DNA of 64,000 nucleotides from Rhodomyrtus psidioides. Taxonomy: Eukaryota; Streptophyta; Magnoliopsida; Myrtales; Myrtaceae. Location: the NCBI GenBank assembly GCA_021437785.1, contig JAILYB010000042.1, positions 2,232,001-2,296,000 of the forward strand. Reading direction: 5' to 3'. Numbering within the stretch: the first letter of the stretch is position 1; every line of letters begins with the position of its first letter. The notes under the pieces are model-generated. The model was given only the letters and a program-made list of their open reading frames with translations. It searched no databases and was not told where the DNA came from. This document shows, one piece after another, positions 56,874-64,000 of this stretch. The translations under genes and the position numbers were made by a program.

Positions 56874-59078
56874 TCAATCGCCATAGAAATCATCTAAGTC
56901 CAAGCCGCGCTTGAACTTTGCCATAATCGAGGGCCTCATCAAAACACCAACTGAACATGCACCTTTAACTACTCCATAAGTACTATCTGACACAAGCTCC
57001 TTAATCACAGATTAAGCAAAACCATCGTTGCATCCATATCTATCAGGAGACCGAAAACGTACCTTGTCAAAATCAGCAGTTACATCAACTGTTGGCTCTA
57101 CAGGCTCCACCTCGCTACAAACACCATCTATGTCGATTACCACGCTAGTACCTGCTACCTCAGGAGTTTCTGGTTGCAACTCCACCTCAAGCTGAACACC
57201 GTCCAGATCCGTATTAACACTGCAGCAATCACTCTTAGCTAGAAGTACTGGAGACTCGTCAAATGTAACTTCTCTGCTACAAATAGGTGAATTTATACTC
57301 AGGCACCACAACTGATAGCCTCGCTTACCTCGTGCATAGCCATGAAATATGCACCTTGCCTCCACATCGAGCTTACCATCACTTACTCGATAATAACATG
57401 GGCAAGTAAACATTCTAAAAACAAAATCATCAGCAACATTACCTGACCACACTTCTTCGGGAGTCCGATATCCAATCGCAGTTGATGGGGATCTATTCAC
57501 CAGGTAGCTCGCCTTACTAAGCGCATCCGCTGGAATTCTCCCAGCCATATCAGCACTAGAGATCTTTTCACGGGCCGTCTCTAGTAACGCTCTGCTCATC
57601 AATTCTGCAAACTGTTGTGGCTTACTAGCACTAGTGCGGTGTTTCACTATGCCACTTTTCATGCAGAATTTATTTGCCAGCTTCGAGCAGGACTCCATGC
57701 TACTGTCGGTTCGCACATGCTTGATCAACTTACCAGTCTCCATTCCAATCAAAGCTCTCGACCGCGTATTCCTGACAACAGCATCAATCTTGTGCTTTCG
57801 CACAAACACCCAGGCCTTCCTCGAGTAGCCGTTAGACTCTCGAACAGATGTCGACGTCTCAGGAGCGAAACTTATCAATGTCTCACCTTGAAGTCCATAC
57901 AGGCCGCCATGCTTGATCCCTTTCATTATCACCAGGGCACTTCAAACAATCTTCAAGACTCCACCTCGAGAAAAATACCAGCATCCAGCTGAATCTAGAG
58001 CACCCAAGGAAATTAAGTTCTTTTTCAATTCTGGAACATGTCTTACCCCAATCAATGTCCTCATAATACCATCATGCATTCTGATTTTAACATCACCAAT
58101 ACCCACAACATCGCATTCAGCGTTGTTTCCCAACTGCACTTTACTACTATCTGTGCACTGATAAGTAGCAAACCAGTTCCTGTTTGGTGTAGTATGAAAC
58201 GAACAACCAGAATCCATAATCCATCCGTCAAACGACGAACTCTCAGTGACAAACAAGACACTATCGACACCATCAGAATTTTTAGCTACAGCTGCAACAT
58301 CATCTGCAGATTCAACTCCAATTCCCTTAGCCCTTTCGTTTTTCAGCTTAAAATAATTTTTTCTAAGATGCCCTCTCTTGCCACAGTTCCAACAGACATC
58401 ACCGCCAGTCCTAGATTGACTGCGTCTATTCATATTCATACTACTTCTGCTAACACGAGCACTAGTTCTTCCTCTTTCACCTACTAAAGCAGCAGATACA
58501 GATTCGCCAGATTCTCTTCTACGGATATCATCACTCAGAATTAAATCTCAAATCCCACCAAACGACAAACTTGTCGACCTAGAAGAATTGCTAACAGCAG
58601 TAACAATAGTATTCCAACTATCAGGCAATGAGGATAATAGAATCAAAGCACGTACCTCATCTTCAAAGTCAATCTCAACTGAACTCAATTGACTAACGAT
58701 CACATTGAATTCATTGATATGATTAGCAACAGATGTACCTTCGTTCATCGTCAAGTTAAACAGACGTCGCATCAAATAGACCTTGTTGATCGCAGAGGGC
58801 TTCTCGTACATGTTCGACAAGGCTTTCATCAAACCCGCAGTGGTCTTCTCCTTGACGATATTAAACGCGACGTTACGAGCCAACGTCAGCCGAATAACAC
58901 CCATCGCTCGTCTATCCAGCAATTCTCAATCGGGTTGCTTCATCGTTTTTGGTTTTTGCCTAGACAAGGGCTCATGCAGCTTCATCAGATATAAATAGTC
59001 TTCTATCTGCATCTTCCAGAAACCAAAGTCCTTCCCCTCAAATCTGTCGATTTTCACTTTAGCTTCTTCTGTCGCCAT
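56874..59078 (-). pseudogene. Broken gag-protease-integrase of element E, no RT
   Basis: Gag begins at 59078 (MATEEAK). A TGA replaces the Trp seen in A (DWELL) near 58926. Gag then runs to a TGA at about 58548. The zinc knuckle CWNCGKRGHLRKNYF has the same Cys-to-Tyr change as A. The protease has DSGCSFHTT. A TGA replaces the Arg of A near 57940. The integrase lacks its HHCC finger and first catalytic Asp (SVRESNGYSRKAW) but keeps RTDSSMES and a degraded QQ..AEL site. After a TAA near 57012 the frame leads to VVKGA and then directly to KFKRGLDLDDFYGD and stop (56874-56876), the C-terminal tip of RNase H. RT is missing exactly as in A. Confidence 0.85.
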
Positions 59079-59119
59079 CGATTTACTTCAACTCAAGCAA
59101 GCCTAGCTCTGATACCAAT

Positions 59120-60077
59120 TGTTGCGCGGAACAAGCGATCGATCGAATAAAATAGACAGAACAAACAAAGTAAAACGGGCACCAGATGTACGTGGTTCGG
59201 TCGTAAAGACCTACGTCCACGGGGAGAGTAGCAACGAATTTCACTATAGAACGAACGATACACGGAGATTACAGATCACTCGAGTTACACAAATACACTC
59301 TTGGTGTTTCCCAGCCCCAATTACATCCAAGAACGCACACAGTGTTTAGTCACCAATTCCTAGCGAAATAATCTCTCAATCTCGTAAAGGAATTAAAACA
59401 CAAATTTAACCTTAAGATTTAATCGGCTTTGACACTTGACTTCTTGATGTAATTCCGCGAACAAAATGAAGTTCCAATGCCAAGCACTCGCTTGAGAAAC
59501 GGCGCTTCAAGACTCTTCGTTTTCTCTGGACATGCAAGCACCCAGCACCAATGATCTTAACCACGGCACTCTGAGAAAATCGTGCTTCAAAGCCTTCTGC
59601 TCTTCAACTTCGGTGCTCCAAGCACTTCGTTAATTTTGGCCCCAAAGTCGTAGCATCCACTCACCCATACATGCATATATATTATATGTGTACGTCAAGG
59701 AAGAAAAAAAAAATCCATGCAGAATCCCAAGTATTCGGTCAACATAGTCCACGATTCACTTTCTTTCTTTTTTTGTCTTTATATGACTGCCACAATCCAA
59801 CAAAGCAATGTATCAATATGCGTGAGAAATAAGAAAAGAATTTTATCAGCCCATATTGGTCAATGAAACTCCAAGTCTGACCGAATATCTTATCAGATTC
59901 ATGTCCATCAATATCCCTTCTTGTGTTCGCCGACTCCCACACAGAATCAACAGAATATGGACTAGCAATATTTACTTTGGACTTCAATTCCAAATACGAA
60001 AGATTTTCATTCCGAACGTTCACAAAATATCGAATGTGATTTTTGATTTGGCCTCAAACTCGAGACATATTTTAACA
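59120..60077 (-). repeat. 5' LTR of element E
   Basis: 958 bases from tgttgcgcggaacaagcg to catattttaaca. The primer site gctctgatacca (plus strand, 59106-59117) is next to it. A TATA-like run (catatatattatatg) lies near 59671-59688. Confidence 0.9.
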
Positions 60078-60092
60078 ATAGATAGAAGAATT

Positions 60093-60868
60093 TGTTGGGA
60101 GCGCGCAGCGGAAGTCCAATACTTTCCCTCGGGGAGATGGCCAAGAGAGAGCCCATGTTCGAGCCCGTTAACATATCCAGTCAAACCCACCTTAACTCAA
60201 AAGCTTAAGCCAATGAGTTATGGGCCAACTTGGATATATTAACTGCTCAACACCACATCAATTCTCCTATGTGGGACTTTTCTAACACAACTCACACAAG
60301 CATCCTAACAATCTCCCCCTCATGTGTGAGCTCCAGTGTTAGGTTTTGCTCCCCCTTAATCCAAATATCCTTCTGCACCAACATATCTCATCTTGAATCT
60401 CCATCAACGCCCATCGGGCCCGTTGCTACACCACAACGTCCACCGGCCCGGAAACTGCGTTGGCTCCATCTCAATCTGAATCTCTATCAACGTCCATCGA
60501 GCCTGCACTGCTACACCACAACGTCCACCAGCCCGGAAACTGCGTTGGCACCAGATCATTTCTTGAGACGCGATCACTAGATTCCTTTCTTGAGATATTC
60601 GCCGGAACAGATCGGAGGCCCACCAATCAACCATCGGCTCTGATACCATTTGTTGGGAGCGCGCAGCGGAAGTCTAATACTTTCACTCGGGGAGATGGCC
60701 AAGAGGGAGCCCATGTTCGAGCCCGCTAACATATCCAGTCAAACCCACCTTAACTCAAAAGTTTAAGCCAATGAGTTATGGGCCAACTTAGATATATGAA
60801 CTGCTCAACACCACATCAATTCTCATATGTGGGACTTTTCTAACACAACTTACACATGCATCCTAACA
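60093..60868 (-). mobile_element. TRIM (miniature LTR retrotransposon), 776 bp
   Basis: Two 218-base terminal repeats (60093-60310, 60651-60868) with TG...CA ends, tgttgggagcgcgcagcgg to catcctaaca, flank a 340-base non-coding interior. On the minus strand the primer site tggtatcagagc (plus strand 60637-60648) lies next to the right repeat, and the purine tract gaggggga (plus strand 60312-60319) lies next to the left one. The interior contains a short duplicated phrase, cgtccaccggcccggaaactg-like, at about 60435 and 60524. A matching target duplication is not seen (gaatt against tgatc). It is too small to encode proteins and would depend on enzymes from other elements. Confidence 0.9.
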
Positions 60869-61441
60869 TGATCAACTCGTAAATCAGTTGTCGCCGAAAG
60901 CTTGATCAGGTTCCGAGCTCAAAGTCGACTTTCGTAACATCCGAACTGATGAGGCTTGAACTTGACTCAGTCACCCACTTCAACTCGTGAACAATTTAGG
61001 CGAGCTCGGATAGCTTGGTTTGGTGGTACATGAAGAAGCAATTAAAACTCGATTCCGAAGAAACGACTGAGAAAATGCATAATTATTTTAACACGTAACT
61101 GCTTCTCCCAATGGTCAAATCTGTGATGAGTCCTTCACATTTTCCAGCTATCACCCATAATCGCTGGTGGCCACCTTTCTCTTCTATAAGAAGATTAGTG
61201 TCTTTTAATTTTGACATTATTAGTAACAATAAAGTACATATATCATCTTAGCAGACTAGGAGTATGCAACCGTACTGGGTTTACCTGGAATCCAAATCGG
61301 TTCTTGTTCAAATCGGTTAGGGAGTCGGTTCCTGTTCAAACCTGTTCGAGAACTAGTTCCACTTTTTGAGAACATGTTGAAACCGGTGTGGGAACCAGCC
61401 TTGCCTTCCCTCCTCTGTTTCGTGCTTCCAATCTCATCTCT

Positions 61442-61477
<36 letters not shown>

Positions 61478-61759
61478 TCGCTGCCATCGACTTGCCTCTC
61501 ATTGTTTCTATCATCGGCGCCCCAAAGATGCAACACAGCTCGTTATATCTTTTGTCTCATTATTGCCAGACTAGCCACCATCTTTTTGCATCTCACCGAT
61601 ACCGACGGAGCTATCCAGAGCCATGTTCATATTATTTTGATGGAAAAAATAAAATCAGAAAAGGAAACAAAAGGAAAACAGGTTCTCGAGCAGACCTTGG
61701 AAATGGACCGAAGAATAGGGTCGGTTTCAAAATAGGTTTCAGGACAAGCATGACCATTT
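60869..61759. other. Spacer with a possible small repeat element
   Basis: 60869-61260 has no recognised content. 61266-61745 begins and ends with related phrases on opposite strands (aatcggttcttgttcaaatc, then gaccgaagaatagggtcggtttc) around a CT microsatellite, which could be an old foldback element. No clear ends or target duplication are seen. Confidence 0.35.
61446..61475. repeat. CT microsatellite
   Basis: A (CT)n run of about 30 bases. Confidence 0.95.
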
Positions 61760-62413
61760 CTAGGTGCCAAAAAGCTGGGAACCAGTGATAACATGGTGGA
61801 TTTTAGGGTCTAGGTCTGGACCTTAGCCATTGGGCCCATGCTTACCCCAATAGCAGACTTCATAAATATACTAAGAGCTATTCAAGAACGACTTGATTGA
61901 GCGTGGGACAGTTAGAGGAGTAGATTCCAAAAGATCCAATTGCACAAGATCATAGGTTAGGGGATTGAAAGTGAACTTAACTTTTCTAAACCATTTTTCT
62001 ACTAGCAATGGAAGACACTAACTGTAGTAGAAGTGCTTAAATAATTGATGAAGAGAATGGGAACATATGTTGGCAAAGTTCCAGCATTATAATATAATCT
62101 TGATATATTGAAAACAAGTAAGTGCCGATTTTCGTTATAAATTCCTATATCATATTTCGTAACGTAAAATGAGGGCGTCTTTAGTCTTTTTTCTTCCTTC
62201 CTAACGTCAGTCCTTTACACCTTTCTCAACTTTCTTTCAACAGAGATTTCGGTTTTTTTCATACTTTTGGCTTGTCATTTTAATCTTTTTGACATTTTGT
62301 AAAACAACTCGCATATACCATGAACTTCCTCTAGGTATTCAATATTTCCTCTTTCGGGGCAAATGTACTAGAAGTCCTAAAAACGTGTAGACGAAGTGCT
62401 ATCAAATTGTAAA
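61760..62413. repeat. RLP 3'-flank segment (partner 15755-16400)
   Basis: Paralogous to the 3' flank of RLP2. It continues after the inserted element at 63258-63284 (atgtaagaaagtatagcaag). By position it should be the downstream flank of another minus-strand RLP gene lying right of the window; that is inference. Confidence 0.75.
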
Positions 62414-63249
62414 GGGCGGCGCTATTTCCACTATTTGCATGGCTTAAACACTCCCTTTCACGATATATTGACTATGTTACCATTCGATGTGGGACCCATT
62501 TTGTTTTTTCTTTTCTTTTTTTCTTCCACTTTCATTTTTCTTGTTCTCACTTGCATTGAAGTGTATCGCAGATTTTTTTATCTTATTCGTCTGAGATCTC
62601 TATGCACACCAACGAATAGGTTTCAAGCGGAACGCCTTTGAAATTAGAATATCTCGATGACTTCCATAATTACTCGGTTGGAGTGATATGAGAAATCCAT
62701 TCGTGATTTTTAGAAAGCGAATGAGAAGTCATTTTTGCTACGAATGTTTATGAATTCAGTTGAATATCTCATTGCTCGAATTTACCAGAATTAACAGCTC
62801 TTTGAGATTACTCATCTAGATTATAAAAAAAAAACAACAAGATCACGAAAGTATCAAAGACTATATCAACAAAATCATTCTAGAAATAGTCTCGTTCACG
62901 TTAAGAATACAACTTCTCATCTCTAGTAATTATTGAATAATTCAAAAATAATATGTTTGGAGTTGATATAATTATTTTACCGTATTGGTTGATTTTTTTT
63001 CTTGTCGTTCATCCTCAGATTAGGGGAGGCAGCGTCATCCTCAGAGTCGGGAGTCCATAATAAACAAAACCACAAAAAAAGAGAAGTGGAAGAAAAATAA
63101 GAAACAAATAAAATAGAACCTAAATGAGCCTCACATTTGAGTCTTTGCTGATATATAATTCTAAAGGAGGAAAAAGCAAGGGGTAATATGGTCAGTACAT
63201 TATGAAAGGGAGTGTTTAAGCCAAATTGGGAGTGGAAAAAGCGCGACCC
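62414..63249. mobile_element. 836-bp inverted-repeat DNA element
   Basis: Imperfect terminal inverted repeats of about 70 bases (gggcggcgctatttccac... on the left; the complement of ...gggagtggaaaaagcgcgaccc on the right, both containing ggcttaaacactccctttca) bracket an AT-rich non-coding core. The 8-base target duplication is attgtaaa (62406-62413, 63250-63257). The paralogous locus at 16369-16376 (atcataaa) is the empty site. The GGG start suggests a Mutator-like or hAT-like MITE; the family is uncertain. Confidence 0.85.
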
Positions 63250-63284
63250 ATTGTAAAATGTAAGAAAGTATAGCAAGTTTTAAG

Positions 63285-63731
63285 TGTAAGCTGCGTATTT
63301 CAATCCGTATGCAGCAACCCAAGATCTCACGTATAGAAACATGAATCACACATCTATAGAGTTAAAGAATTGACGCACCTGAATTTGGATCCATCGTTCT
63401 TGATGCGGAATTGCGACAATCCGATGCTCAAGATCTTCTCCTCTATGAACCCCCTTATCGTTGGCTTCAATGAGACGGCCCCTTACGCATCGTGTCTGAC
63501 CGCTTCTTATGTGAGGTTATGCGGACATCAGCGTTTAGAGGAGGGACTTGAGCTCTATTTATAGAGAATGAACCATATCCCCTCATTAAGGATAAGGATA
63601 TCCCGGCCCATACTATCCAGCACCATATCCAGCTAGAATTAGGAAACTGTATATATCTTTCTTTATTAGACCAATTAATTTACAATGACAATTAATAAAG
63701 CCCACAATGAATATATTAAAATATATTCTAA
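63285..63731 (-). repeat. LTR of a further retroelement (3' side, minus strand)
   Basis: On the minus strand it begins tgttagaatatattttaata after the purine-rich run cccaagtgggagaa (63732-63745, plus-strand complement), the usual plant copia arrangement. The other end is placed at tgtaagctgcg (63285) from the TG rule and the break in the paralogous flank; this end is tentative. A TATA box (ctctataaatag) lies at about 63555-63566. Confidence 0.55.
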
Positions 63732-64000
63732 CATTCTCCCACTTGGGCGAAATTAATTGAAATTGTACTGTATATGTGCATCTTTATATTGGTCTAGAGA
63801 TATTTCCCAATAGTCAATCCGATCCCATAAAGTTTTAAGTACCGGACCATGCCAGTAACTGCATCAGAAGACACAGAGCCATCCACGATCACAAATGCTC
63901 TCAACTCTACTGATATGGATTTGATATTGTAGTATGGCAAACGGATAACATCTCAAATAACAGAGACACCTTATATGTTATCCTCCTTGTCAGTCACCAT
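63732..64000 (-). mobile_element. Start of retroelement interior cut by the window edge
   Basis: Non-coding sequence next to the LTR, presumably the 3' internal end of a copia or TRIM element on the minus strand. No protein motif is visible in the 269 bases available. Confidence 0.4.

Larger units (their letters stand above)
51936..60077 (-). mobile_element. Copia element E, RT-less sister of A
   Basis: This minus-strand element has a 5' LTR at 59120-60077 (958 bases), a primer site, a degenerate gag-protease-integrase (56874-59078) and a 3' LTR at 51936-56780 that is about 955 bases long without the hAT insertion at 52485-56366. Like A it lacks reverse transcriptase and nearly all RNase H. 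No target duplication is visible (ttgttc on the left, ataga on the right), so one edge may be rearranged. Confidence 0.85.

Overview
This window is nuclear DNA of a flowering plant, almost certainly a eudicot. It has intronless leucine-rich-repeat receptor-like protein (RLP) genes, Ty1-copia elements primed by initiator Met tRNA, a TAT/Ogre-like large LTR element primed at a tRNA-Arg-type site, hAT and Mutator-like DNA elements, and a TRIM. No bacterial, organellar or viral genes are seen. I cannot fix the family; a woody rosid is only a guess.

The host backbone is a tandem cluster of RLP genes, all on the minus strand. RLP1 (1296-4535) is intact. A second locus is a short 5' fragment (13108-13301). 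A third gene, RLP2, is torn into three collinear pieces (47857-48710, 40889-42469, 16761-17519). Copied flanks (1019-1090, 15755-16400 and 61760-62413 as 3' flanks; 4536-5130 and 13302-13800, and 15400-15770 and 48865-49180, as 5' flanks) show the cluster grew by segmental duplication. They also suggest another RLP gene beyond the right edge.

Most of the rest is nested transposons. Element A (5225-11859, plus strand) is a copia derivative without reverse transcriptase; its 3' LTR holds a 3.0-kb solo LTR with a 5-bp target duplication. The RLP2 interval carries two insertions. One is a 23.4-kb composite (17520-40888): copia B on the minus strand, a fragment of a B/C-type element, and copia C on the plus strand. 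C is itself split by a 12.7-kb large non-autonomous element (24298-36968) with 3.27-kb LTRs and two tandem-repeat arrays. The other is copia D (42470-47856), with an unbroken 1342-residue polyprotein, LTRs that differ at one base, and a perfect 5-bp target duplication.

To the right is element E (51936-60077, minus strand), a sister of A with the same missing RT/RNase H region. Its left LTR holds a 3.9-kb hAT element with an 8-bp target duplication. A TRIM (60093-60868), an 836-bp inverted-repeat element (62414-63249) whose empty site survives in a paralogous copy at 16369-16376, and the LTR of a further retroelement (63285-64000) follow.

The likely working genes are RLP1 (a plasma-membrane surface receptor without a kinase, expected to signal through SOBIR1/BAK1-type partners) and the polyprotein of D. 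The rest are relics. The least expected signals are the array of 35-nt hairpins at 28733-29152 whose stems change on both sides together, and the RT-less copia architecture shared by A and E.
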